Below, in pieces: positions 1 through 8,135 of a stretch of 49,257 bases of DNA. The notes beneath the pieces are model-generated. The model ran no database searches. It was given only the letters and a program-made list of their open reading frames with translations, and was not told the origin of the DNA. The position numbers and the translations under genes are program-made. The number at the start of each line of letters is the position of its first letter. Positions within the stretch are counted from its first letter, which is position 1. The stretch covers positions 1 to 49,257 of the forward strand of contig NZ_JABZEE010000041.1 in NCBI RefSeq assembly GCF_013387495.1, in the 5' to 3' direction. This stretch comes from Streptomyces sp. PKU-EA00015 (GTDB lineage Bacteria; Actinomycetota; Actinomycetes; Streptomycetales; Streptomycetaceae).

Positions 1-841
1 ACCAGGCCGGGGTGGCGAGGACGACGGCGTCGGCGGTCAGCGGCTCGCGGTCGGTGCGGATCCGCCAGCCGGAGCCGGTGCGGGTCAGCCCGAGAACGGC
101 GGTGGAGGTGCGGATGTCGCCGCCGCCCTCGCGTACGGACGCGGCGACGGCGGCGGGCAGCGTACCCATCCCGCCGTCGAGGCCCATGAAGACGGGCCCG
201 GCGCCCTGCTGCGCGGCTCCCTTGGCCTGGACCTCGCGTACGCCGTCGAGCAGAGTGGCGTGGCGGCGCAGGGCGTCGAAGAGGCCGGGGACCGCGGCGC
301 GCATCGAGATGCGGTAGGCGTCGCCCGCGTACACCCCGCCGAGCAGCGGTTCGACGAGCCGGTCGACGACCTCGCGGCCGATGCGCTCGGCCACGTACGC
401 GCCGACGGCGACGTCGTCACCGACCTCGACGGGCGGCAGGTCCTTCTCGCGCCCGATGCGGTCGATCCCCTCGGGCGAGATCAGGCCGGCCAGGGCCTCC
501 TGGGTGCCGGGCACGCCCATGACGTGGCCCTTGGGCATGGGACGCAGGGAGCCGCGGGTCCAGACCGCGGAGGTCGCGACGGCGGGCGGCTGGAGCCGGT
601 CACCGAGACCGACCGCACGGGCCAGATCGGTGCCCTCGCTGCGGCGCGCGAGCATCGATTCGGCGCCGAGGTCCACCGGGACGCCCGCGATCTCGCCGCC
701 CTCGAGCTTGCCGCCGAGGCGGTCGGTGGCCTCGACGAGGGTGACGCGCACGCCGGCGGTGACCAGGCGGTGGGCGGCGGCCAGACCGGCGATGCCGCCC
801 CCGATGACGACGACATGACGCGCCGCTGTGTCCACGTTCAT
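1..841 (-). CDS. hemG: Protoporphyrinogen oxidase (partial, C-terminus off the left edge)
   Basis: FAD-dependent oxidase of late heme biosynthesis (HemG/HemY type; in actinobacteria this family usually acts on coproporphyrinogen in the coproporphyrin-dependent branch). The N-terminus reads MNVDTAARHVVVIGGGIAG, a Rossmann FAD-binding GxGxxG, followed by a VTLVEATDRLGGKL stretch typical of flavin amine oxidases. Further on come LGAESML and the substrate-domain segment VDRLVEPLLGGVYAGDAYRIS, characteristic of PPO. The ATG at 839-841 directly precedes the Rossmann strand. About 280 residues are visible of a usual 460-490; the frame is open to the edge, so the gene is cut by the window and not broken. 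It is divergent from the lipoprotein gene. hemE lies 2.5 kb away, which supports a heme neighbourhood. Confidence 0.93.
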   Translation of the reverse strand, partial: MNVDTAARHVVVIGGGIAGLAAAHRLVTAGVRVTLVEATDRLGGKLEGGEIAGVPVDLGAESMLARRSEGTDLARAVGLGDRLQPPAVATSAVWTRGSLRPMPKGHVMGVPGTQEALAGLISPEGIDRIGREKDLPPVEVGDDVAVGAYVAERIGREVVDRLVEPLLGGVYAGDAYRISMRAAVPGLFDALRRHATLLDGVREVQAKGAAQQGAGPVFMGLDGGMGTLPAAVAASVREGGGDIRTSTAVLGLTRTGSGWRIRTDREPLTADAVVLATPAW

Positions 842-982
842 GAGGCAACTCTCTCAAACGCCCGAACGGCCCCCGTAACGAGTCCTGACCGTGACCGGTT
901 CGGGACCGGATTCGGGCAACCCGTCACCAGGGGTGAGCCGTCGAACCGGCAACTGCTCACCATTCCAGCCCAGGGGGGTCTC

Positions 983-1909
983 ATGGGTGCACGACGAACG
1001 CTCGCGGTCCTGTTGCTCACCGCGTCGCTCGGCCTCGTCGGCTGCGGCGCGAACGATTCCGCGTCCGGCGACGCCAAGTCGGCCGCACACGACGGCGGCA
1101 GGGGGGCCGCCGGATCCGGCTACGCGGCGGACGAGTCCGCCGAGAAGCCCGCCGAGGGAGCGGACCGGGACGGGACGGCCAAGCCCTCGGCGCCGCCCGC
1201 GGCGCACATCATCCGCACCGCCGCGCTCGACGTGGAGGTGAAGGATGCGGTCAAGGCGCTCGCCAACGCGCGCGCGGTGGCGGAGCGGGTGGGCGGCCGG
1301 GTCGAGAACGAGACCACCGAACGCGTCGACGACACCCACGTGACCTCGCATGTCGTCCTGCGCGTACCGCAGGAGCAGTACGGGCCGGTCCTCACGGAGC
1401 TCGCGGGTGCCGGAAAACTGCTCTCCCGCAAGGCCGACGCGAAGGACGTCACCGACCAGGTGGTGGACGTGGAGAGCCGTATCGCGACCCAGCGGGCGAG
1501 TGTGGCGCGGGTCCGGGAGCTGATGGAGCGGGCGACGATTCTGTCCGACGTGGTCACGCTGGAGGGACAGCTGAGCAGCCGTCAGGCGGAGCTGGAGTCC
1601 CTGCTGGCGCGGCAGGCCTCGCTGAAGGACCGGACGACGCTGGCGACGATCACGCTGACGCTGACCGAGGCGGAGACGCCGGACGTGAAGGAGGACGACG
1701 ACCCCGGTTTCCTGGACGCGCTCGGCGGCGGCTGGGACGCGCTGGTGGCGACGCTCCGGTGGATCACGGTGGCGATCGGTGCGGTGGCGCCGTTCGCCGC
1801 CCTGCTGGGCCTGCTGTACGCGGTGTGGCGGTGGCTGGTCCGGCCGCGGCTGCGGCCCCGTCCGGCGCCGGGTGCGGAGGTGACATCTCCTTCCGGGGCG
1901 CGGGACTGA
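983..1909 (+). CDS. DUF4349-domain lipoprotein
   Basis: Predicted lipoprotein of 308 residues. The start ATG at 983 follows a G-rich ribosome site (CAGGGGGG, 971-978) and gives a signal peptide MGARRTLAVLLLTASLGLVGC with lipobox LVGC and lipidated Cys21. A low-complexity Gly/Ala/Glu linker (about 22-75) leads to a DUF4349-type region: a conserved beta start (IIRTAALDVEV), a long helical coiled segment (about 165-215, RELMERATILSDVVTLEGQL) and a strand pair. A C-terminal membrane helix (about 255-285, IGAVAPFAALLGLLYAVW) ends in a basic tail. So it is tethered at both ends, by lipid and by helix. The family is of unknown function. The frame stays open upstream to 260 but lacks a ribosome site there and would run opposite hemG. 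Confidence 0.85.
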   Translation: MGARRTLAVLLLTASLGLVGCGANDSASGDAKSAAHDGGRGAAGSGYAADESAEKPAEGADRDGTAKPSAPPAAHIIRTAALDVEVKDAVKALANARAVAERVGGRVENETTERVDDTHVTSHVVLRVPQEQYGPVLTELAGAGKLLSRKADAKDVTDQVVDVESRIATQRASVARVRELMERATILSDVVTLEGQLSSRQAELESLLARQASLKDRTTLATITLTLTEAETPDVKEDDDPGFLDALGGGWDALVATLRWITVAIGAVAPFAALLGLLYAVWRWLVRPRLRPRPAPGAEVTSPSGARD

Positions 1910-1937
1910 ACCGACCCTGCGCCGTAGCGTGTTCCTC

Positions 1938-3320
1938 ATGACAACGGAGCGACTGGTGGTCGTGGGGGGCGATGCGGCGGGCATGTCCGCCGCATCGCAG
2001 GCACGCAGGATGAAGGGCCCGGACGAGCTGGAGATCGTGGCGTTCGAGCGCGGGCACTTCAGCTCGTTCTCGGCGTGCGGCATCCCTTACTGGGTGGGCG
2101 GGGACGTGTCCGAGCGGGACGAACTGATCGCCCGTTCGCCGCAGGAGCACCGCGCCCGCGGGATCGATCTGCGCATGCGCACCGAGGTGACGGAGATCGA
2201 CACGGCGGGCGGCCGGGTGCGCGCCCGCGACCTGGAGACGGGCGAGGAGGCGTGGACGGGCTACGACAAGCTGGTCGTCGCCACCGGCGCCCGCCCGGTG
2301 CGCCCCCCGCTGCCCGGCATCGACGCGGCCGGCGTGCACGGGGTGCAGACGCTCGACGACGGCCAGGCGCTCCTGGACACGCTGACGCGTACGGAGGGCC
2401 GGCGCGCCGTGGTCGTGGGCGCCGGATACATCGGCGTGGAGATGGCGGAGGCGCTGCTCAAGCGTGGCTACGAGGTGGCCGTGGTGACGCGCGGCCGGCA
2501 GCCGATGGCCACGCTGGACCCCGACATGGGCGCCTTGGTGCACCGGGCGATGGACGGGCTGGGCATCACCACGGTGACCGGTTCGGCCGTCACCAAGATC
2601 CTCGCGGGTGAGGACGGCCGGGTCCGTGCGGTGGCGACCGACGACGCCGAGTACCCGGCGGACGTGGTGGTCCTGGGAATAGGAGTCGAGCCGGAGACGG
2701 CCCTGGCCGGTGCCGCGGGCCTGCCCCTCGGCCGGTACGGCGGCCTGCTCACGGACCTGTCGATGCGGGTGCGCGGTCACGAGAACATCTGGGCGGGCGG
2801 GGACTGCGTCGAGGTGCTGGACCTGGTCTCGGGCCGCGAACGCCATGTCGCGCTGGGCACCCACGCGAACAAGCACGGCCAGATCATCGGCGCGAACGCG
2901 GGCGGCGGCTACGGCACGTTCCCCGGCGTGGTGGGCACCGCGGTGAGCAAGGTCTGCGAGCTGGAGATCGCCCGCACGGGTCTGCGGGAGAAGGACGCGC
3001 GGGAGGTGGGTCTGCAGTACGTGACGTCGACGATCGAGTCGACGAGCCGCGCGGGCTACTACCCGGAGGCGGCGCCGATGACGGTCAAGATGCTCGCCGA
3101 ACGCCGCACGGGGCGGCTGCTGGGCGTTCAGATCGTGGGCCGCGAGGGCGCGGCGAAGCGCGTGGACATCGCGGCGGTGGCGCTGACCGCGGGGATGACG
3201 GTGGAGCAGATGACGGCGCTGGACCTGGGGTACGCGCCGCCGTTCTCACCCGTGTGGGACCCGGTCCTGGTGGCCGCGCGCAAGGCGACGGCGGCGGTGC
3301 GGGCGGAAGGCCGGACGTAA
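1938..3320 (+). CDS. FAD/NAD(P)-dependent disulfide oxidoreductase, CoA-disulfide reductase-like
   Basis: 460-residue flavoprotein of the pyridine nucleotide-disulfide oxidoreductase family. The FAD Rossmann motif is VVVGGDAAGMSAA (7-19). A single redox cysteine lies in FSACGIPYWVGG (Cys47), matching the SFxxCGxPYxxGG signature of CoA-disulfide reductase/NADH oxidase rather than the CxxxxC of classical disulfide reductases. The NAD(P) motif is VVVGAGYIGVEMAEA (about 155-170), the second FAD motif is IWAGGDCVE, and a C-terminal dimerisation domain follows. I chose the ATG at 1938: no Shine-Dalgarno is present, but TAGCGT (1925-1930) sits 7 bases before it, the geometry of a leaderless promoter. 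A GTG at 1929 is in frame but would overlap that box. Physiological substrate unknown (CoA disulfide, persulfide or oxygen are all possible). Confidence 0.86.
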   Translation: MTTERLVVVGGDAAGMSAASQARRMKGPDELEIVAFERGHFSSFSACGIPYWVGGDVSERDELIARSPQEHRARGIDLRMRTEVTEIDTAGGRVRARDLETGEEAWTGYDKLVVATGARPVRPPLPGIDAAGVHGVQTLDDGQALLDTLTRTEGRRAVVVGAGYIGVEMAEALLKRGYEVAVVTRGRQPMATLDPDMGALVHRAMDGLGITTVTGSAVTKILAGEDGRVRAVATDDAEYPADVVVLGIGVEPETALAGAAGLPLGRYGGLLTDLSMRVRGHENIWAGGDCVEVLDLVSGRERHVALGTHANKHGQIIGANAGGGYGTFPGVVGTAVSKVCELEIARTGLREKDAREVGLQYVTSTIESTSRAGYYPEAAPMTVKMLAERRTGRLLGVQIVGREGAAKRVDIAAVALTAGMTVEQMTALDLGYAPPFSPVWDPVLVAARKATAAVRAEGRT

Positions 3321-3343
3321 GGCGGCGAGGACTCGCTGCCGGT

Positions 3344-3378
3344 GCTCGTCGCGGGGCCGGCCGGGCCCCGCGACGAGC
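3344..3378. terminator. Bidirectional terminator hairpin
   Basis: Perfect 15-bp arms (GCTCGTCGCGGGGCC at 3344-3358 and its complement at 3364-3378) with a 5-base loop. It lies between the convergent flavoprotein and hemE genes, 23 bases past one stop and 17 past the other. There is no U-tract, as is usual in Streptomyces. Confidence 0.8.
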
Positions 3379-3395
3379 GGTGTGTCCGGATGCGC

Positions 3396-4499
3396 TCAGC
3401 GCGCGGTCGTCTCGTGGACGTCGGCCACCAGACGCGTCAGCGCGTCGGGGTCCGTCGTGGGCAGCACCCCGTGCCCGAGGTTGAACACGTGCCCCTCCAG
3501 ACCCGCGGCGGCCTCCAGGACCTCGCGGGTCTTGGTGCGCACCGCCTCCGGGGAGGAGAACAGCACGGCCGGGTCCAGGTTGCCCTGGAGCGCCTTGCCC
3601 GGACCCACCCTGCGGGCGGCCTCGTCGAGCGGGACGCGCCAGTCGACGCCGACCACGTCCGCGCCCGCCTCGCCCATCAGCCCCAGCAGCTCCCCGGTGC
3701 CCACACCGAAGTGGATGCGCGGGACGCCGTACGACGCGACCGACGCGAAGACCTTCGCCGACGCCGGCATCACCGAGCGCCGGTAGTCCGCGGGGGCCAG
3801 CGCGCCCACCCAGGAGTCGAAGAGCTGGACGGCGGACGCCCCGGCCTCGATCTGGACCTTCAGGAAGGCGGAGGTGATGTCCGCGAGCCGGTCCAGCAGG
3901 TCGGCCCACAGCTGCGGGTCGCCGTGCATCAGGGCCTTGGTGTGCTCGTGGTTGCGGGAGGGCCCGCCCTCCACCAGATAGCTCGCGAGGGTGAACGGCG
4001 CACCCGCGAAGCCGATCAGCGGGGTCTCGCCGAGCTCCTCGGTGAGCATCCCGATCGCCTCGGTGACGTAGGCGACGTCGTCGGGCGTCAGATCGCGCAG
4101 CCGTTCCAGATCGGCGCGCGTGCGGATCGGCTCGGCGACGACCGGGCCGACGCCCGGCTTGATGTCGAGGTCGACACCGACGGCCTTCAGCGGCACCACG
4201 ATGTCGCTGAAGAAGATCGCCGCGTCCACCTTGTGCCGCCGCACCGGCTGCAGCGTGATCTCGGTGACGAGCTCGGGCCGCATGCACGACTCGAGCATCG
4301 GGATGCCCTCGCGCACCTTCAGGTACTCGGGAAGCGAGCGCCCGGCCTGCCGCATGAACCAGACCGGCGTGTGCGGCACGGGTTCGCGCCTGCACGCCTT
4401 CAGGAAAGCGGAGTCGTACGTCTTCGTCGGCTGGCCCTGGGACGGGGTGTCCCCGGCTCGGGCGGAGCCTCGAGTCAGGGGAAGGTCGTTGGCGCTCAC
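3396..4499 (-). CDS. hemE: Uroporphyrinogen decarboxylase
   Basis: Decarboxylates the four acetate side chains of uroporphyrinogen III to give coproporphyrinogen III; cytosolic. 367 residues, normal for the family apart from a 25-residue N-terminal extension. Signature motifs are VWFMRQAGRSLPEY (46-59, containing the conserved Arg of the family signature), FFSDIVVPLKAVGVDLD, GFAGAPFTLASYLVEGG (second PROSITE-type signature), QLFDSWVGAL and the C-terminal FNLGHGVLPTTDPD. The GTG at 4499 lacks a clear Shine-Dalgarno and may be leaderless. It is divergent from the DUF3000 gene with 92 bases between and convergent with the flavoprotein. Confidence 0.96.
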   Translation of the reverse strand: MSANDLPLTRGSARAGDTPSQGQPTKTYDSAFLKACRREPVPHTPVWFMRQAGRSLPEYLKVREGIPMLESCMRPELVTEITLQPVRRHKVDAAIFFSDIVVPLKAVGVDLDIKPGVGPVVAEPIRTRADLERLRDLTPDDVAYVTEAIGMLTEELGETPLIGFAGAPFTLASYLVEGGPSRNHEHTKALMHGDPQLWADLLDRLADITSAFLKVQIEAGASAVQLFDSWVGALAPADYRRSVMPASAKVFASVASYGVPRIHFGVGTGELLGLMGEAGADVVGVDWRVPLDEAARRVGPGKALQGNLDPAVLFSSPEAVRTKTREVLEAAAGLEGHVFNLGHGVLPTTDPDALTRLVADVHETTAR

Positions 4500-4591
4500 G
4501 CCCAGAATCTTCGCACGTGAGGAAGAAGTGGCCGCCCCGGGCAGGGTGTCCCTCCCTGCGCGACGGCCTCGTTCCGCCTACTCTTCCCCGC

Positions 4592-5263
4592 ATGGCTGCG
4601 GCTCAGGGACATTTTTCCGATCATTCCAACGGCGTCGATGCGCCGGAAAGCACGGAGCAGGGCGGGGGGCCGCGCGCATTCCGCCAGGCGGTCGAGGCCT
4701 TGCGGTCCGCCCGGCTGCGGGCGGAGATCGAGATCGATCCGACCCGGCCGCCGCAGAAGCTCGCCCCGCACGCCTACGCCCTGGAAGCCGCGGTCGTCGA
4801 CGGCGAGGAGGATCTCGCGGACGGCCGGCTCGTCCTGCTCCACGATCCCGCGGGCCACGAGGCCTGGCACGGCACGTTCCGTCTGGTCACGCTGGTGCGG
4901 GCGGAGCTGGAACCGGAGATGGCCGCCGACCCTCTGCTGCCGGAGGTCTGCTGGTCCTGGCTGACGGGCGCGCTGGAGGCCCGCGGGCTGGCGTACGGGG
5001 AGCCGAGCGGCACCGTCACCCGCGCGGGGTCTCACTATTTCGGTGGACTCGCCGACCGCCGTCCCGCGACCCAGATCGAGATCCGTGCGTCGTGGACTCC
5101 GCAGGAGGGGGCGGGGGGCGTCCCGGACACCGCCACGCACCTCGCGGCCTGGTGCGATCTCCTCTGCCAGGTCGCCGGACTGCCCCCGTCGCCGGCCGGT
5201 GCCGCCGACGGCACGACGGGCGTGGTGAGCCTTCCGCAGCGGCGCGGACCGCAGCAGCCCTGA
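4592..5263 (+). CDS. DUF3000 domain-containing protein
   Basis: 223-residue cytosolic protein of unknown function, widespread in Streptomyces immediately beside hemE. Recognisable segments are FRQAVEALRSARLR, the acidic/basic repeat IEIDPTRPPQKLAPHAYALEA and the centre EVCWSWLTGALEARGLAY; no catalytic motif is evident. The start ATG at 4592 has no Shine-Dalgarno. TACTCT (4579-4584) lies 7 bases upstream, as expected for a leaderless transcript. An in-frame upstream start at 4517 would overlap the divergent hemE promoter and adds a low-complexity tail, so I reject it. Confidence 0.8.
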   Translation: MAAAQGHFSDHSNGVDAPESTEQGGGPRAFRQAVEALRSARLRAEIEIDPTRPPQKLAPHAYALEAAVVDGEEDLADGRLVLLHDPAGHEAWHGTFRLVTLVRAELEPEMAADPLLPEVCWSWLTGALEARGLAYGEPSGTVTRAGSHYFGGLADRRPATQIEIRASWTPQEGAGGVPDTATHLAAWCDLLCQVAGLPPSPAGAADGTTGVVSLPQRRGPQQP

Positions 5264-5335
5264 GGAGCGGAACGGCTCGTCCGCGGGACACTGACGCGGG
5301 CCGTGTGACGCCCTGCCCCGCTCGTACACGGGCAG

Positions 5336-5347
5336 GTGCACGTGCAC
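5336..5347. other. Palindromic GTGCAC repeat in the gap before the response regulator gene
   Basis: GTGCACGTGCAC is a perfect 12-bp palindrome extended by further CACGTGC copies. It sits in the 264-base gap 5264-5527. An unusually A/T-rich patch (about 5358-5425, including TGATAATTACTCACC) follows and is likely the promoter region of the response regulator gene, though I cannot assign -35/-10 boxes with confidence. Confidence 0.35.
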
Positions 5348-5527
5348 GTGCTCGCTCGTAGGATGATCGATCGCCTGTCCGAATTGTCCTGATAATTACT
5401 CACCAAATCGTGATCATTCCCTAAAGGCGGACGGGTTTGATGCCGAAGAGGTCAATGACCTAACTGCACGGTTCGCCCCGGCTTCTTCCCCGAGCCGGCT
5501 CCGTCCCGCACCTTTCCAGGAGGCCTG

Positions 5528-6190
5528 GTGTCCGTTCTTCTCGAGCAGCCCGCAAGCCTGGTCGCCTACCGCCCCAACAAGCCGACGGCCATGGTCGTCG
5601 TGGCCGACCCGCGCGTCCGTTCCACCGTCACCCGCCACCTGTGGGCGCTCGGAGTCCGTGACGTGATCGAGGCGTCGTCCATCGCGGAGGCCCGTCCCCG
5701 CGTCGGCAACCCCCGCGACATCTGCGTGGCCGACGTTCACCTGCCCGACGGTTCCGGGCTGACCCTCTTGTCCGAGACGCGTGCCGCGGGCTGGCCGAAC
5801 GGCCTCGCGCTGTCCGCCGCCGACGACATCGGCGCCGTGCGCAACGCCCTCGCCGGAGGCGTCAAGGGCTACGTCGTCACCGGTACGCGCACCAACATCG
5901 GACACCCTGCCCGACCCGGCGCCGCCCCCATCGGCTCCGCGGCCGGCCGCATGCACCGCCGCCCCCCGGGTGCCCCGAGCCACCCGGGCGGCTACCGCGA
6001 GCTGTCCGGCCGCGAGGTCGAGGTACTGCGCCTGGTGGCGGAGGGCCAGTCGAACAAGGCGATCGGCGTCTCGATGGGCCTGTCCGCACTGACCGTCAAG
6101 AGCCACCTCGCCCGTATCGCCCGCAAGCTGGGCACGGGCGACAGGGCCGGAATGGTGGCGGTGGCCCTGCGGACCGGCATCATCCACTGA
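5528..6190 (+). CDS. Orphan LuxR/NarL-type response regulator
   Basis: 220-residue transcription factor with an N-terminal receiver-like domain (about 20-120) and a C-terminal LuxR HTH (about 150-215). The HTH is clear: LSGREVEVLRLVAEGQSNKA followed by SALTVKSHLARIARKLG. In the receiver the phospho-acceptor position is occupied (Asp69 in VADVHLPDGSG) and the Thr/Ser and Lys positions can be matched (ALSAADD, GGVKGYVV). The acidic pocket in VVVADPRV has only one Asp instead of the usual pair, so phosphorylation is uncertain. The GTG at 5528 has a strong AGGAGG at 5518-5523. No histidine kinase gene is adjacent, hence 'orphan'. Targets unknown. Confidence 0.85.
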   Translation: MSVLLEQPASLVAYRPNKPTAMVVVADPRVRSTVTRHLWALGVRDVIEASSIAEARPRVGNPRDICVADVHLPDGSGLTLLSETRAAGWPNGLALSAADDIGAVRNALAGGVKGYVVTGTRTNIGHPARPGAAPIGSAAGRMHRRPPGAPSHPGGYRELSGREVEVLRLVAEGQSNKAIGVSMGLSALTVKSHLARIARKLGTGDRAGMVAVALRTGIIH

Positions 6191-6208
6191 AACTCTCGAC
6201 GCATCTTC

Positions 6209-6244
6209 CGCGCCCGTCGACGGAACGTTCCGTCGGCGGGCGCG
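6209..6244 (+). terminator. Terminator hairpin after the response regulator gene
   Basis: A near-perfect inverted repeat centred on the 16-bp palindrome GACGGAACGTTCCGTC (6219-6234), extended by CGCGCCCG/CGGGCGCG outside one G-T mismatch. It lies 18 bases after the stop and 25 before the RNase D start. Confidence 0.65.
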
Positions 6245-6269
6245 ATCCGTTCACAGATACCCTTGACAC

Positions 6270-7556
6270 GTGACCGACGCCCAAGAGACCGCAGCGCAGA
6301 CATCACTGCGAACCACCGGGGGCGCTCCTCCGGACGACGGCGTACCCGCCGACGGGCTGCCGATCCCCCTGCTGGAGCCCCGTGACGGCATCCCGCCGGT
6401 GGTCGCCGACGAGGATGCGCTCGCCGAGGTGATCGCGGCCTTCGCCGCGGGCACCGGCCCCGTGGCCGTCGACGCGGAACGCGCCTCGGGCTACCGCTAC
6501 GGCCAGCGTGCCTACCTCGTGCAGCTGCGCCGAGAAGGCGCGGGCACCGCGCTCGTCGACCCGGTGGGCTGCCCCGATCTGTCCGGGCTCGGCGAGGCCC
6601 TCGCCGACGCCGAATGGATCCTGCACGCCGCCACCCAGGACCTGCCCTGCCTGCGCGAAATAGGCATGGTGCCGACGCGGCTGTTCGACACCGAGCTGGC
6701 CGGCCGCCTCGCCGGTTTCCCGCGCGTCGGGCTCGGCGCGATGGTGGAGGGCGTCCTCGGCTACGCGCTGGAGAAGGGCCACTCCGCGGTCGACTGGTCC
6801 ACCCGTCCGCTGCCCGAGCCGTGGCTGCGTTACGCCGCGCTCGACGTGGAGCTGCTCGTCGACCTGCGCGACGCGCTGGAGAAGGAGCTGGAGCGCCAGG
6901 GGAAGCTGGAGTGGGCGGTCCAGGAGTTCGCCGCGATCGCGGCGGCCCCGCCGGCGCCGCCGCGGAAGGACCCGTGGCGGCGGACGTCGGGCATGCACAA
7001 GGTGCGCCGACGCCGTCAGATGGCGGTCGTACGGGAACTGTGGACGGCCCGCGACAAGGTCGCGCAGCGGCGTGACGTGTCGCCCGGCAAGGTGCTCGGC
7101 GACGCGGCGATCGTGGAGGCGGCGCTCGCGCTGCCGGCCAACCTGCACGCCCTGACGGCGCTGCCAGGTTTCGGGCACCGGATGGGACGGCGTCAGCTGG
7201 AGCAGTGGCAGGCGGCCGTCGACCGGGCGAAGGCTCTGCCCGACTCCGAGCTCCCGCAGCCCGGTCTGCCGGTGGCGGGCCCGCCGCCGCCCCGCGCCTG
7301 GGCCGACAAGGACCCCGCGGCGGCGGCCCGCCTGTCGGCCGCCCGCGCGGCGGTGTCGGCGCTGGCCGAGGAACTGAACGTGCCCCAGGAGAACCTGATC
7401 ACCCCGGACACGGTGCGCAGGGTCTGCTGGGAACCGCCGTCGCCGGTCACGCCGGACTCGGTCGCGGAGATGCTGGGCTCGCTGGGCGCGAGGCAGTGGC
7501 AGATCGAACTGGTGGCCCCCCTCCTGTCGGCTGCGCTGATCGCGGGCCCGGCGTAG
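6270..7556 (+). CDS. rnd: Ribonuclease D (3'-5' exoribonuclease with HRDC domain)
   Basis: DEDD-family exonuclease that trims 3' ends of tRNA precursors and other RNAs. 428 residues. The DEDD residues can be placed: Exo I VAVDAERASGYRY (Asp/Glu), Exo II ILHAATQDLPCL (Asp), Exo III LRYAALDVELLVDL (Tyr and Asp). An HRDC helical domain follows (about 245-320, VRELWTARDKVAQRRDVSPG, LPGFGHR). The C-terminal ~100 residues are a second helical region seen in actinobacterial homologues. The GTG at 6270 has no Shine-Dalgarno. TACCCT (6258-6263) is correctly spaced for a leaderless start. Confidence 0.92.
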   Translation: MTDAQETAAQTSLRTTGGAPPDDGVPADGLPIPLLEPRDGIPPVVADEDALAEVIAAFAAGTGPVAVDAERASGYRYGQRAYLVQLRREGAGTALVDPVGCPDLSGLGEALADAEWILHAATQDLPCLREIGMVPTRLFDTELAGRLAGFPRVGLGAMVEGVLGYALEKGHSAVDWSTRPLPEPWLRYAALDVELLVDLRDALEKELERQGKLEWAVQEFAAIAAAPPAPPRKDPWRRTSGMHKVRRRRQMAVVRELWTARDKVAQRRDVSPGKVLGDAAIVEAALALPANLHALTALPGFGHRMGRRQLEQWQAAVDRAKALPDSELPQPGLPVAGPPPPRAWADKDPAAAARLSAARAAVSALAEELNVPQENLITPDTVRRVCWEPPSPVTPDSVAEMLGSLGARQWQIELVAPLLSAALIAGPA

Positions 7557-7596
7557 CGCCCCGCCTGTCCCGGGTTCCCCGGGACAGGCGGGGCGC
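7556..7596 (+). terminator. Terminator hairpin after rnd
   Basis: 19-bp perfect arms (7556-7574 and 7578-7596, core CGCCTGTCCCGGG) with a 3-base loop. It begins on the last base of the rnd stop codon. Confidence 0.8.
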
Positions 7597-8135
7597 ACGC
7601 GGCCTCGGCCGGGCCGGGTGTCGGATGCTCCCGCCGGGCCGGGAAACGGTGCCCGCCCGGCGCTGCGGCGCCACGGCGTGCCCGCTCGCCGCGCCGAGCC
7701 CTGTGCCCACCAGGGCCACGGTGTTCTTCCACGCCCACAGCGATCCGGCCCCCTGCGCCCATCCGGCGGTGAGTCGCCACCCCGACGGGCGGCTCGGCCG
7801 GAGCGCCGTCGGCGCAGTGAGCACGGCGTCGGCCGCCCGAGCGGCCTTGGCAGAGCGGCCCCCGTAACGGGCGACATCTCCTCTGTCGCTCCGCGGCCGC
7901 CCCTCCGGGCGCGGCCCCCGCCCCGCCGGGGCGCACCCCCCTCACGCCGCATCCCGAAAGCCGCGATCCCCGCCGGGGCGAGCCCGCAGACCACCACCCT
8001 GACGTGTGACCTTCACCGCCCCGCCCCCAGGGGACTGGGCAGCATGGTTACCCACAAGTAGCATGGGAGAAGCAAGCGCACGCTCAGGTGTGCGCGCCGC
8101 AGCAGTGCAACCCCGCACCCTGGAGGAGAGCCATC
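7597..8135. promoter_or_regulatory. Gene-free gap with candidate fadA promoter
   Basis: About 540 bases with no reading frame I can support: the open frames here are Arg/Pro/Gly-rich and overlap rnd antisense. Near the right end a candidate promoter TGGGCA (8036-8041), 17 bases, TAGCAT (8059-8064) precedes fadA. The imperfect inverted repeat TTACCCACAAGTAG (8048-8061) overlaps the -10 and could be a regulator site. The strong Shine-Dalgarno GGAGGAG lies at 8122-8128. Confidence 0.4.

Noticed and set aside
1..841. Possible truncated hemG pseudogene
   Set aside because: The frame is open to the window edge and the visible motifs are intact; it is simply cut by the window.
6263..6268. TTGACA just before the rnd start as a -35 box
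   Set aside because: It lies seven bases from the start codon, so it cannot serve rnd; the leaderless TACCCT -10 fits better.
7447..8061. Open frames on both strands in the gap between rnd and fadA
   Set aside because: Arg/Pro/Gly-rich translations, overlap with rnd antisense, no ribosome sites and no recognisable domain.
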